Of a stretch of DNA of 64,000 bases, positions 17,205-26,122 are shown one piece after another. Every line of letters begins with the position of its first letter. Position 1 is the first letter of the stretch. The notes under the pieces are model-generated. The model was given only the letters and a program-made list of their open reading frames with translations, was not told the DNA's origin and ran no database searches. This DNA is from SG-bin7 sp964498095 (GTDB lineage: Bacteria > Bdellovibrionota > Bdellovibrionia > Bdellovibrionales > SG-bin7). The position numbers and the translations under genes are program-made. Where the stretch lies: contig CAZCFY010000001.1 in assembly GCA_964498095.1 (NCBI GenBank), forward strand, positions 124,001-188,000. The letters run 5' to 3'.

Positions 17205-18404
17205 TTATAGCGACTGAATAGCGGCTTTAAGAATCGCCGGTGATTGAGCGCCTGGCAGAACTTTACCATTTAAAAAGACAGTCGGTGTTCCTTCGATGCC
17301 TGCGCGAACCCCTTCTTTAGCCATAGCTTTTATGGCTTGATGTGTGGCTTCAGAACGGGTGCAATCCATAAAAGTAGAATCATTTAAACCGAGTTCCTGT
17401 ACCATCTTTTTGATATGTTCATCGGCATCGTTAACAGATGTCGTGCCGGGTGTATTTTTAAAGAGCCAATGATGAGCATCTACCCCTTTAGTTTGGGAAT
17501 TGGCACAATATACGGCTTTGGCAAAACGACAGGAAACTCCCCATTTTCGCGGAATATCATCGTTACACTCGCCATCCAAAGGAAATGTCATATAGATAAA
17601 AGTAAAATCGGGATGATTTTTTATGAACTCCTCAAAGACGGGTGCCGCATCCTGGCAGTGATGACACATAAAATCCGCGAATTCGACGATTTGCTTATCA
17701 CCTTTACCTTGGTTTAAGATCACGGCGCCGGTCGTGTTTAAAGTCATGGGCGGATTAGCCTTCCACTCATTTATTTTTTGTTCTATAAGCACGGTGAGAT
17801 CTTTGCCGCCTAAGGCTTTTTGATATTGATCAAGGATTAAAGCATTTATGAGCCAGGCGCCGGCGGGAATTAAAAAGAATAAACCTAAAATCCCCATACG
17901 ATCACTAAACATTGCAAGGGCATCGCTAAAAAAGTCTTTAAAGAAATTAAGCCCAAACATTTTCCAGACATGAAAAAGGGTTAGAAAACTTAAAACATAA
18001 AGAACAATACAAAATGGACAGTACTGGCTCATCGCCGTTAAGGAAATGACCATCATAACTACGGAACCCGCGCCGGTAAGAAAAGCCAACCATTGTGTGT
18101 AACGAATCATGTGAGGCGCGGCGTTGGATTTTGCTTCCACCAAAAACAGCGCAAAAACGAGATTTGTCATTAAACCCCAAAGCGAAATGGGAATACCTAA
18201 AAACTTGGAATACTTACTAGCCGCAACGCTGGAACAGCTAAACATGGAACTGACGTCGCAAAAGCTCTTTGAAAAGGAGTTCGAAAGCTGCCCAAAATGT
18301 ACGTAAGTTAAGTAGGCGTGTAAGCCTATGGCGATAAAAATCCACATAAGGGCGAGCCGATAATGGATAGAATTTTGCGAAGCCTCGCTGTTAGTCCTGC
18401 TCAT
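17205..18404 (-). CDS. VKOR-DsbA fusion for periplasmic disulfide formation
   Basis: 399 residues. The N-terminal vitamin K epoxide reductase-like membrane domain has the loop pair Cys49-x7-Cys57 (FCDVSSMFSCSS) and the quinone-site CPFC at 129-132. A further helix (~172-192) leads to a DsbA/thioredoxin domain with active site CHHC (247-250) and the cis-Pro loop GTPTVFLNGK. Known VKOR homologues pass electrons from DsbA to quinone; a fusion would make a self-contained oxidase. ATG 18404 is chosen at the start of MSRTNSEASQ; a longer frame to 18563 would overlap the divergent GYF gene. Confidence 0.9.
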   Translation of the reverse strand: MSRTNSEASQNSIHYRLALMWIFIAIGLHAYLTYVHFGQLSNSFSKSFCDVSSMFSCSSVAASKYSKFLGIPISLWGLMTNLVFALFLVEAKSNAAPHMIRYTQWLAFLTGAGSVVMMVISLTAMSQYCPFCIVLYVLSFLTLFHVWKMFGLNFFKDFFSDALAMFSDRMGILGLFFLIPAGAWLINALILDQYQKALGGKDLTVLIEQKINEWKANPPMTLNTTGAVILNQGKGDKQIVEFADFMCHHCQDAAPVFEEFIKNHPDFTFIYMTFPLDGECNDDIPRKWGVSCRFAKAVYCANSQTKGVDAHHWLFKNTPGTTSVNDADEHIKKMVQELGLNDSTFMDCTRSEATHQAIKAMAKEGVRAGIEGTPTVFLNGKVLPGAQSPAILKAAIQSL

Positions 18405-18476
18405 ATGCAAATTAAAAGGTAAAAAAATTATGAAATCAATGAATTTCTTAAACTGTGTTGGTAAACTAAAAGATGA

Positions 18477-20705
18477 GTGAATAATTGGTACTATCTTGTA
18501 AAAGGCAAAGCCCAGGGTCCCGTCACGGAAAATCAGATCCGTGAGATGATAAGGGACCATCAACTAACGCTAAACGACATTATTTTTCGTGAGGGTGATT
18601 CTAAATGGCGGCGCGTGAGTGAGTTTACCGACGTAAACTTCGCGCGAGAAGCCGTTGGTGAAACAAATCTTCAGCAGCTCATAAAGCTACCCAAGAAAAA
18701 TGATTCGGGAAAATGGGTAGTGCTGCTTAAAATTCAAACAGAAACGGAAATAAAATTTGTCCAAAAGGGCTCATGGTCTACGGAAGAAGTTAAGGAGGCC
18801 ATCCAAAGGGGAGAGGTGTCTTATTCCGATCACATCTGGAAGTCGGGATTTAACAAATGGGAGCGCATTGGCGATTTAGATGATTTTTCGTTTAAAGGTG
18901 AAACCCAGGTTTTTTCAATTTCAGCTTCCGCGGCCGGAAAAATAAAGCTCTCGGATGAAGATTTAACGCGTAAACCGGAGGTTACGAGTACAGCTACGAA
19001 AGCCGCACTCCGCGAAAATCCCGTTCCGGCGGAAGAAAAAACGGAACTTAAGAGCCCCGCAATTGAGGATGACATAACCCCAGTTATTGAAGAAAAGATT
19101 TCCGTTGCGGAAGAGTCTTCCGCGCCCGAGGACTTTACGGAAAAAACCCGCATGGGATTTTCGCTTAAACTCGATAAGTCCCGATTGAGTGATTTAATCA
19201 ACAAAGTTACTCAGGAGGCTGACCAGGCTAAAACCAAACCAACTTCGTCGGTAAAAATCGAAAGTTCGGCAAAATTAAGCGCTTCGTTTCTTAAACCAAA
19301 AAATATGGAAAGCGAAAAGACTGTCATCGATTTCCAAGACGAAAAGAAAGAGGCGCGCCCGGCGCCGCAAACTACGGCGAAAATTCCGTCCGCCAAGGCC
19401 GCGATTCCGGAGCAACCCGCAAAAATCGCAATGAAGCCGGCGGAGTCAGCCTTAGTTTTTGACGATGACGAAGAAAATCGCAAGGAACCCTCGATATGGC
19501 GGGCGACGCGTACGGGGCATACACGCAGCCAGGCGATGACTTCTAAAACCAAAACTCAAGCCCGCAGTAAAAAGAAAAAGCATGTTTGGAACACTATTTT
19601 TCAACTGACACAGGTGATTTTATTACTTGTAATCGTAGGGCTCGCGATCGCTACGGTTCAAAATATTCAAAAGAAACGGCAGAAAGCGGCAGAACAACAG
19701 GCCGCCCGCGATATCGCTAAGGAAGTTTCGGTAACAAAACCAAAGAAACGCAAAATCTCCAGTCTTGAGCCCGAACCTCCAGTCGCAGCGCCGGTACCGC
19801 AAGCCGCGCCTAAAAAAGAAGAGGTAAAAAAAGAGCCTGAACTAGCTCCTGTTCCAGAGGTTGAAGATGTTGCGGCTCCAGAAATGGCGCCAGAGCCGGA
19901 GCCATTGGCGGAAATTGAACAAGCCGAACTTTCTTCGAAAGCGCCCCCGGCGGCGCCAATTAAACCCCGCACATCAACCCCATTTGTAAAAATTAAGCCC
20001 GTGGAATTAAATAGTAAAAGTCCCAAAATACGTTTGGTTTCGAATGCCAACGAAGGGGAATTGATTAAGGTGAAAGTTAACGGGGTTACGGGTGAACTCT
20101 TAGAGCGTCCGAGTTTTCGTATCGAAAAGTCTTTACCGCGCCGGCGCGGTAAAGAGCCCGAAGTCAGCCTTTTCGCCTGGGGATTAAGTCCCGGATATTA
20201 TACTATTGAAGCCGAAATGGCGGGGGCTAAAGCAATTCTAGAGCATGTTTTTGTCGGTATAAAAAGGGGTTTTGATGCCAAGGTAAAAGAGTACCGCAAG
20301 GAAATTTCTTACCGTCAGCAATGGGAGAAGAAATCACTTCTAAGAATTTCCACCGACATGGCCGCTCTTGCTAAAGAACTCTTTGAAAAATATAATTCTA
20401 CCGACTCGCCCAAAGAGTGGCAGGATTTTTTTGCGGATTGGCGCCGGCGCTATCGTGATGCGGACTCCGGCGAAATGCGCAGTATTAACTCGCGCAATCA
20501 AAATGAATTTGCCTATCCGCAATTGTGGTTTGATTTGCGCAGTCTGCGGCAAAAAATCGTTAGCGAAGCGGATGAGCTGAATACGGCATTTATCTCCTCG
20601 CGACGGACAGCCTCGTCGCCGAACCGAAGTCTCTTGGTGGAAGCGGGTGAAATGGTAAATAGAGTCGGTGACCTATCAGGCTGGAGACAAAAATCATCCA
20701 AATAA
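18477..20705 (+). CDS. GYF-domain protein with central membrane helix
   Basis: 742 residues. Two GYF_2-type modules open the protein: WYYLVKGKAQGPVTENQIREM (from ~3) and a weaker copy with GEVSYSDHIWKSGFNKWERI (~105-130). A low-complexity acidic/Ala/Pro region follows to ~370, then one membrane helix (VILLLVIVGLAIATVQNI), a Pro-Glu-Ala linker and a C-terminal folded domain from ~510. The likely topology is GYF modules inside and C-terminal domain in the periplasm. GYF_2 modules are thought to bind peptides. The start is GTG 18477; the ATG four bases earlier runs into a stop. It leads a group of four envelope genes. Confidence 0.8.
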   Translation: MNNWYYLVKGKAQGPVTENQIREMIRDHQLTLNDIIFREGDSKWRRVSEFTDVNFAREAVGETNLQQLIKLPKKNDSGKWVVLLKIQTETEIKFVQKGSWSTEEVKEAIQRGEVSYSDHIWKSGFNKWERIGDLDDFSFKGETQVFSISASAAGKIKLSDEDLTRKPEVTSTATKAALRENPVPAEEKTELKSPAIEDDITPVIEEKISVAEESSAPEDFTEKTRMGFSLKLDKSRLSDLINKVTQEADQAKTKPTSSVKIESSAKLSASFLKPKNMESEKTVIDFQDEKKEARPAPQTTAKIPSAKAAIPEQPAKIAMKPAESALVFDDDEENRKEPSIWRATRTGHTRSQAMTSKTKTQARSKKKKHVWNTIFQLTQVILLLVIVGLAIATVQNIQKKRQKAAEQQAARDIAKEVSVTKPKKRKISSLEPEPPVAAPVPQAAPKKEEVKKEPELAPVPEVEDVAAPEMAPEPEPLAEIEQAELSSKAPPAAPIKPRTSTPFVKIKPVELNSKSPKIRLVSNANEGELIKVKVNGVTGELLERPSFRIEKSLPRRRGKEPEVSLFAWGLSPGYYTIEAEMAGAKAILEHVFVGIKRGFDAKVKEYRKEISYRQQWEKKSLLRISTDMAALAKELFEKYNSTDSPKEWQDFFADWRRRYRDADSGEMRSINSRNQNEFAYPQLWFDLRSLRQKIVSEADELNTAFISSRRTASSPNRSLLVEAGEMVNRVGDLSGWRQKSSK

Positions 20706-21310
20706 TTTTTTATCTTATTTCACTGTGCTCCATTGTAAAAGCAGAACCGCAACTGGAAATTGCGGCTGGATTCTCTATGGTCGGCGTTGAATCGTCGCAG
20801 GAAACCGTGATGTTTGCGACAGCCAGCCTGGGGGCGCATTGGGATGAGAAGCGCTTTGTGTCCGGATTTAATTATATCCGCAGTCTCATGATTGGTGCCT
20901 CCATTGGTTCTTTTTCCGCCACGAATATTAAAGCGGGTTATCTTGTGTCACCCGGAAAATGGCGAAAGGACTTCGCCGCAGGACTTGGTGTCGATTATCA
21001 AATAGGTGGATTTAACTTTGGCCAGATTCCCATGCTTGGAGTGTTAATATTTGCACAAAAACCAACTGAGTTTTACGATTTTTTTGCGGAAATTGACGTC
21101 GCGGGTTTATATACTTCGACCAACTCCGTCTATGAAATTAAGAATAATTTCCGCGCCGAAGCAAAACTAAGCCGGTTTATATTGCCCAACGTTATTTTTA
21201 GCTTGGGCTTTGAGTGGCGGGATTTTATTTACCGCGTACGCGATACTTCAGGCGGCTATTCGCAATTGACGCTTTCGGCGCTCGCCTTAGGACTAGGTAT
21301 AAGCTACTAA
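20681..21310 (+). CDS. Outer-membrane barrel-like protein, start codon non-canonical
   Basis: The first ATG is at 20777 but the frame is open upstream and encodes an evident signal peptide, KIIQIIFYLISLCSIVKA|EPQL, directly before it. No ATG, GTG or TTG precedes that signal. Candidates are CTG 20681, or ATC 20693 with GGAG 6 bp before it; 20681 is given as the outer limit. The mature part shows alternating hydrophobic strands and Gly, ending in LALGLGISY with a terminal aromatic, as in small outer-membrane barrels. It overlaps the end of the GYF gene. A sequence error hiding an ATG is also possible. Confidence 0.6.
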   Translation: METKIIQIIFYLISLCSIVKAEPQLEIAAGFSMVGVESSQETVMFATASLGAHWDEKRFVSGFNYIRSLMIGASIGSFSATNIKAGYLVSPGKWRKDFAAGLGVDYQIGGFNFGQIPMLGVLIFAQKPTEFYDFFAEIDVAGLYTSTNSVYEIKNNFRAEAKLSRFILPNVIFSLGFEWRDFIYRVRDTSGGYSQLTLSALALGLGISY

Positions 21311-21367
21311 CGTTTCAAATTGAGAAAATAGTTAAATTTAGCTCTGTAAATACCGATAAAAAGACTG

Positions 21368-22033
21368 ATGAAGTCTCTGACTTTTTTAGTTTTTTGTTTG
21401 GTTTTGGTTACCGGATATCTCGAGATGTTCCGGGGGGTTCAGTTTTATTTTTCCGGCACTGAACGCTTAAAGGTTCAAAATAAAGAACTCCGTGAAAAAC
21501 TAAAAAACGAAGAACTAAAACTCTCTTTAGCGAAGTTTCAGTTTGATGATTTTCGGCAGGAAGTCGCGACTAAAATTCCCACCGTGGCAGAACCCGACTT
21601 TCAGCTGCGAAACATTGCCAGCATCGCGCAGATTCCCAGTGAAAAAATAAAGATCGAAAGAGCCGCCTCTTTATTTGAAAAAGGAAAAATTTTATTCCGT
21701 GAAAAAAACTTTGAGAGATCGAATAAGCTATTTTCGCGATTGTTAAGAATTTATCCCGAGAGTGTTCACAGTGTTGAAGCCTATTTCTTTTTGGTTGAAG
21801 GGCTGTTTCAGTTAAGGGAATTTGAAGAGTGCGCACTTAATATCGAAAACATGATGACCCACTATCCTGAGAATGAGCTTACGGGTTTTTCGCTCTTACG
21901 TTTGGGCAAGGTTTACGAAACCCAAGAGCGTCTAGAAGACGCCGCCGAAGTTTACCGCACAATCGGCCATAATTACAAAAATCCCGAATTAAAGGCGCAA
22001 GCGGGGATTTTTCTCAAGGCGATTCAGTTGTGA
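21368..22033 (+). CDS. Exported TPR protein, YbgF/CpoB-like
   Basis: 221 residues. An N-terminal hydrophobic segment (SLTFLVFCLVLVTGYLEMF) may be a membrane anchor. A short coiled coil follows (~35-65). The C-terminal ~110 residues hold TPR-type repeats (ARSLFEKGKILFREKNFERS-like, then HSVEAYFFLVEGLFQLREFEE and LRLGKVYETQERLEDAAEVY). This order of coiled coil and TPR resembles the Tol-Pal partner CpoB, but no other tol gene is near. It overlaps the next gene by 4 bp (GTGA). Confidence 0.75.
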   Translation: MKSLTFLVFCLVLVTGYLEMFRGVQFYFSGTERLKVQNKELREKLKNEELKLSLAKFQFDDFRQEVATKIPTVAEPDFQLRNIASIAQIPSEKIKIERAASLFEKGKILFREKNFERSNKLFSRLLRIYPESVHSVEAYFFLVEGLFQLREFEECALNIENMMTHYPENELTGFSLLRLGKVYETQERLEDAAEVYRTIGHNYKNPELKAQAGIFLKAIQL

Positions 22034-22800
22034 AAATTTTTAAAGCGCTACTTTTTATCGTATTTTCGTTTGCCGACGTGCAAATCCAGGCGCGGGAAGT
22101 TGTTTCCCTAAAACCCGCGGCTCATATTACTATGGAGCCCAAAAACTGTTTGCAGGAGTCATCTTTGTGTTCCGTCCTAACTCCGAGTGCCAAAAAATTT
22201 GCAATGCCCTTTGGTAAAAATACCGCCACAATGGACGAAAATACCGCCGTATTACGGGAAGGGGCTACGCAAATTACCCTTCTAAAGGGACGCATTTGGG
22301 TAAAGGCACAAGAAGAGATTTCCGTGCGCTCCGAATTTGGTTTGTTGAAGGCTCAGAGCGGGGAGTTTTGGGCGGAAAAATCTGATAAAAAAGTCATTTT
22401 TACGTCTATTACATCGACATTGACTATGATCCCCCGCGGTTCTCAAGAACAAATTATTATACGCCCGCATTATGAAAATTGGTTGGGGCCGGTCGCTAAA
22501 GATGGTGTTGCCACGAGTGGCATCCCCAAGCTTTTAGAAATCGAAAATCACGTTGGCCGCTGGGCCCGCCTTTATCCCAACGGTAAACGGCAATTTAAAA
22601 AAGATGTGCATGAGTTTTTTGTGTCGTGGTATTCCATGGTTGAGGAGGCCAGCGACAAACACCGTGAAATTGCACTACGTACGATTGCCAGCGAAAGTGA
22701 GAGAAAGAGGCGCGAAGATGAGCGCCAAAAGGTGATTCATACCGAATACAACCGTGTTCGCGATATGATGTTACGCCGCCTTAGTCCAGATTCGCCCTAG
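22030..22800 (+). CDS. Exported FecR-like protein
   Basis: 256 residues with signal peptide MKIFKALLFIVFSFADVQIQA. The central part (ITLLKGRIWVKAQEEISVRSEFGLLKAQSGEFWAE) follows the FecR pattern of paired beta hairpins. A charged helical C-terminus with SERKRREDERQ follows. FecR proteins usually sense or bind in the periplasm; no sigma factor is adjacent, so a structural role in the envelope is as likely. GTG 22030 overlaps the TGA of the TPR gene, indicating coupling. Family assignment is moderate. Confidence 0.6.
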   Translation: MKIFKALLFIVFSFADVQIQAREVVSLKPAAHITMEPKNCLQESSLCSVLTPSAKKFAMPFGKNTATMDENTAVLREGATQITLLKGRIWVKAQEEISVRSEFGLLKAQSGEFWAEKSDKKVIFTSITSTLTMIPRGSQEQIIIRPHYENWLGPVAKDGVATSGIPKLLEIENHVGRWARLYPNGKRQFKKDVHEFFVSWYSMVEEASDKHREIALRTIASESERKRREDERQKVIHTEYNRVRDMMLRRLSPDSP

Positions 22801-22895
22801 ATTTAGGTCAGAGCAAAAATCCTTTTTTTGAGTGCACGAATGAACCTATGATACCATAGTCTTAGGTGGACCACCGGTCTCACGGAGGAGATGGT

Positions 22896-24575
22896 ATGTC
22901 AACGATATCAGGTTCGGGCGCGAGTAACGCGAAAAAGGCCTATAACGAGCAAATCCGCAAAAATAATGAAAAAAAGATGGAAAAAGAAAATGATATGATT
23001 GCCACCCATCGGCAACAGCTTAAAAATTTAGCGGAACAATATAATAACAAAATGGAAGATCTCAAAGAGCGTCATAATAAAGAAATGGCGCAGATGAAAG
23101 CTGAACTCAACAACATAGTAAATTATAAAAACCGAAAACATAATCAAGAAGTTGATGATATACGGAGTCTTCACCGCCAGCAGCTAGAAAAGAGTGCCAA
23201 AGTAAATGAAGAGCGTTTAGAGGCGCTCCGTTCACAAAGTGAAACGGAAATTGAAAATCTAAAAAATGCATCCGCCCGCGAAAAAGAGTATAAAGACACT
23301 CGTTACGAAGATACCGTTCGCCGCAATACGGAGCAATTTAACGAATATGCCCAAGGCATGAAAGAACAAGTCTCTAAGAGCTTAGACACTCAGCATGAGC
23401 GCTTAGAAAAAGCCAAGCAAAAAGAACTTAAAGCTCTGACCGAGGACCGCGACCGCCGCATTAACGACTCCTACAATATGAACAAACACGTTACCCAAGA
23501 GAAAAACCGGGAGATTAAAACCTTACAGCGCCGGCTTCGCGATCAACATAATGAACTGACCGACGACTTCTTGGAAAAAGTTAAAAATCAGCAGGTTTCG
23601 CACGCTAAGGATATTGAAAACCGACGGGAAGTATATAAGGAGTCACTAGATAGTATGCGACAGCGTTACGGCGATGCTCTTGAAGAGGAACGCTCGCGTA
23701 CCACTGATACCAATGACGGCTTCCGCACAGCCGTAGAGAAGCGTTTAGGTGAAAAAGTAAGAGATCTTGAGCGTCGAATCACTCAAGCCAAGCAGGATCA
23801 CGCTAAGACTGAACTTGATTTAAAGAAACAATACGAAGTCGAGAAGCGCAATTTACGAAATTCGTTTCAACTCAACGTTGAAAATTTTGAGCAGCAACGC
23901 AACGAAGCGGTCGTGCAATATAAAGAAGTTTCACAAAAGGATTTGCAAAAAGCGAAAAAAGAATACGATCAAATGCATAAGGTCAGTACGGATTACTTTA
24001 AAAAGCAAATTGATGACCTTAAGAATAAAAAAGATGAAATCGCGACCCAAAAGCAGGAAGAGCTTCGTCAGCAGCATGACCACATGTCGTCGCGGATGGA
24101 ACAAAGAGTTAAGGGCGTGCGCAATGCTATGCAAAACGAGAAAAATAAAGCGCAAAACTATTATGACGATTCTTTAGGTCAGCTGAAGGAAGTTTATAAA
24201 GAGAATTTGAGTGACCTTCATGATAACTTTACAAATGAGAAGAATGTCATCACCACTAATCTGCGCGAAAATATGCGCAAGTCGGCGATGAAATCCAGTG
24301 AACAATTGTTGAGCGTTCGTAACGCTTTTGACACAAAAGCGCAGAAGGCAGCCGAAGAAAATGAGCGCCGATTACGCACTTTAAAGTGGGAACATGAGCG
24401 GTTGATGAAAGAACAGATTAAGGAAGCGAAGAATAACCTTGAGATGAAGGATATTCAGTATCAGAGCAAAATTTCGCAAATGCAGGAAGAGCATCAAAAG
24501 CAAGTCGACAATATGAACAAAAAGCATCAGGAAGAAATTAGTCGCTTAATTACGTCGACCACGAAACGCAGTTAA
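22896..24575 (+). CDS. Highly charged long coiled-coil protein
   Basis: 559 residues, almost all helix, rich in Lys, Glu, Gln, Asn and Arg, with continuous heptads from ~12 to ~550 (e.g. NRKHNQEVDDIRSLHRQQLE). No signal peptide or membrane segment is seen. It probably forms a long cytoplasmic rod or filament-like scaffold. ATG 22896 has GGAGGAG 5 bp upstream, one of the strongest ribosome binding sites in the window, so expression may be high. It is followed by pyk at 17 bp, possibly on the same transcript. No family is recognised beyond generic coiled-coil similarity. Confidence 0.8.
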   Translation: MSTISGSGASNAKKAYNEQIRKNNEKKMEKENDMIATHRQQLKNLAEQYNNKMEDLKERHNKEMAQMKAELNNIVNYKNRKHNQEVDDIRSLHRQQLEKSAKVNEERLEALRSQSETEIENLKNASAREKEYKDTRYEDTVRRNTEQFNEYAQGMKEQVSKSLDTQHERLEKAKQKELKALTEDRDRRINDSYNMNKHVTQEKNREIKTLQRRLRDQHNELTDDFLEKVKNQQVSHAKDIENRREVYKESLDSMRQRYGDALEEERSRTTDTNDGFRTAVEKRLGEKVRDLERRITQAKQDHAKTELDLKKQYEVEKRNLRNSFQLNVENFEQQRNEAVVQYKEVSQKDLQKAKKEYDQMHKVSTDYFKKQIDDLKNKKDEIATQKQEELRQQHDHMSSRMEQRVKGVRNAMQNEKNKAQNYYDDSLGQLKEVYKENLSDLHDNFTNEKNVITTNLRENMRKSAMKSSEQLLSVRNAFDTKAQKAAEENERRLRTLKWEHERLMKEQIKEAKNNLEMKDIQYQSKISQMQEEHQKQVDNMNKKHQEEISRLITSTTKRS

Positions 24576-24592
24576 TATAGAATGAGCGCATC

Positions 24593-26026
24593 ATGAAGTT
24601 ACATCGCCGCGTAAAAATTGTTGCTACTGTAGGACCTTCGCTTGCTACAAAAGAAGAACTAAAAAAAGCTATCGTCGCCGGCCTCAATGTCGTCCGGTTG
24701 AATTTTAGTCATGGTACCCATGGCGATCATTTAAATACCATAAATTGGGTAAGGGAGCTGTCGCAAGAATTGAGCGTGCCTATTGCACTCCTGCAGGATT
24801 TGCAGGGACCGAAAATCCGCGTTACGAAATTTAAAGAGGGCGCGATTTTTTTAAGCCAAGGGCAGGAAGTTTTTTTAGTTCCCGGCCTAGAGCAGGGAAA
24901 TGAGACTGAAATCGGAATCGATTTCTTGCGCATTGCTGAATCCGTACGTCCTGGATCAAGAATACTCTTAGATGACGGTCTTTTAGAGCTTGTAGTTACC
25001 GAGGTAAAGCCGGAACGCATTCATTGTCAGGTTGTAGGCGGTGGTCAACTTAAAGACCGTAAAGGCGTAAATATTCCCGGAGCGTCGCTGCCGATTGATT
25101 GCTTAACTGAAAAGGATTTAAAGGATCTTGAATTTGGTTTAACTCAAAATGTGGATTATGTAGCGTTAAGTTTTGTTCGCCGCGGCTCTGATATCGAAAG
25201 ACTACGGGAAATTATCGACAGAAAGCGTCCCGAAACGCGAGTTATCGCGAAGATAGAAATGCTGGAAGCGTTAGATAATCTTGCCACGATTATAGAACTC
25301 TCCGATGGTGTTATGGTCGCGCGCGGCGATTTAGCTGTTGAAGTCGGCCAAGAACGGCTCCCAAGTATTCAAAAGCAACTTATTAAATTATGTAATCACA
25401 TGGGTAAGCCGGTAATTACGGCGACGCAAATGTTAGAAAGCATGGTTACCAAATTAAGTCCCACGCGCGCGGAAATTACGGATGTTGCCAATGCGGTTCT
25501 TGATGGTTCTGATGCCTTAATGTTATCGGCGGAAACAGCTAGCGGGAAACATCCTGACCGTTGCATCCGGGTGATGAGCGACATTATAAATGAAGTAGAA
25601 AAATCCATAGATTACTATCATACCGAGGATGATATTGTCGGCGGGTTTATGGGGTTTGCGGACTCCATTAGTGCGGCGGCATGTTTATCGGCGCGTAAAT
25701 TAAATGCCGTAGCTATTGTGTGTTTATCTACCTCTGGAAAAACCGCTGTGCGTATTTCGGCGTATAGGCCGAAAGCGCATATTTTTTCCGCTTCGGAAAT
25801 CGCCGAAACACTTAACCGCTTGAGTTTAGTTTGGGGCGTTCGCACTTTAAAAATTAGTCCGTACCAAGATTCGGAAGAGGCCTTTAGTCAAATTGAAGAA
25901 CTCTTGCTTAAACAAGGCGCCGTTAAACCTGGGGACACCGTTATTTTTACTCTTGGCATGCCGGTAAAATCCAAAGCCAAAACCAATAGTTTGAGGATCA
26001 TGTCGATTTCAGACCGCGGGGTTTAG
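24593..26026 (+). CDS. pyk: Pyruvate kinase
   Basis: Last step of glycolysis: phosphoenolpyruvate + ADP to pyruvate + ATP. The N-terminus reads VKIVATVGPSLATKEELKKAI and VVRLNFSHGTHGDH. The active-site signature is VIAKIEMLEALDNL, with MVARGDLAVEVG and KPVITATQMLESM after it. A C-terminal regulatory domain with SAETASGKHPDRC and STSGKTAVRIS is present. The length of 477 residues is normal. No downstream partner: the next gene is convergent. Confidence 0.97.
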   Translation: MKLHRRVKIVATVGPSLATKEELKKAIVAGLNVVRLNFSHGTHGDHLNTINWVRELSQELSVPIALLQDLQGPKIRVTKFKEGAIFLSQGQEVFLVPGLEQGNETEIGIDFLRIAESVRPGSRILLDDGLLELVVTEVKPERIHCQVVGGGQLKDRKGVNIPGASLPIDCLTEKDLKDLEFGLTQNVDYVALSFVRRGSDIERLREIIDRKRPETRVIAKIEMLEALDNLATIIELSDGVMVARGDLAVEVGQERLPSIQKQLIKLCNHMGKPVITATQMLESMVTKLSPTRAEITDVANAVLDGSDALMLSAETASGKHPDRCIRVMSDIINEVEKSIDYYHTEDDIVGGFMGFADSISAAACLSARKLNAVAIVCLSTSGKTAVRISAYRPKAHIFSASEIAETLNRLSLVWGVRTLKISPYQDSEEAFSQIEELLLKQGAVKPGDTVIFTLGMPVKSKAKTNSLRIMSISDRGV

Positions 26027-26099
26027 TTTGGCGTCGCGGCCAAAATAAATTTTTTCATCCGCCGGAGAGAGCAAAAGAAAAACCGCGTACAGAGACGGC

Positions 26100-26122
26100 G
26101 CGCTAAGGTAGCTTTTTAGCGC
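26100..26122. terminator. Weak hairpin between pyk and the convergent gene
   Basis: GCGCTAA and TTAGCGC form a 7-bp stem with a 9-base loop and overlap the stop codon of the minus-strand gene. No clear T-run follows on either strand, so terminator function is only suggested by its place. Confidence 0.25.

Noticed and set aside
19667..20050. Minus-strand open frame rich in Ser, Gly and Ala inside the GYF gene
   Set aside because: Low-complexity antisense of the Pro/Glu/Ala linker; the plus-strand gene explains the region.
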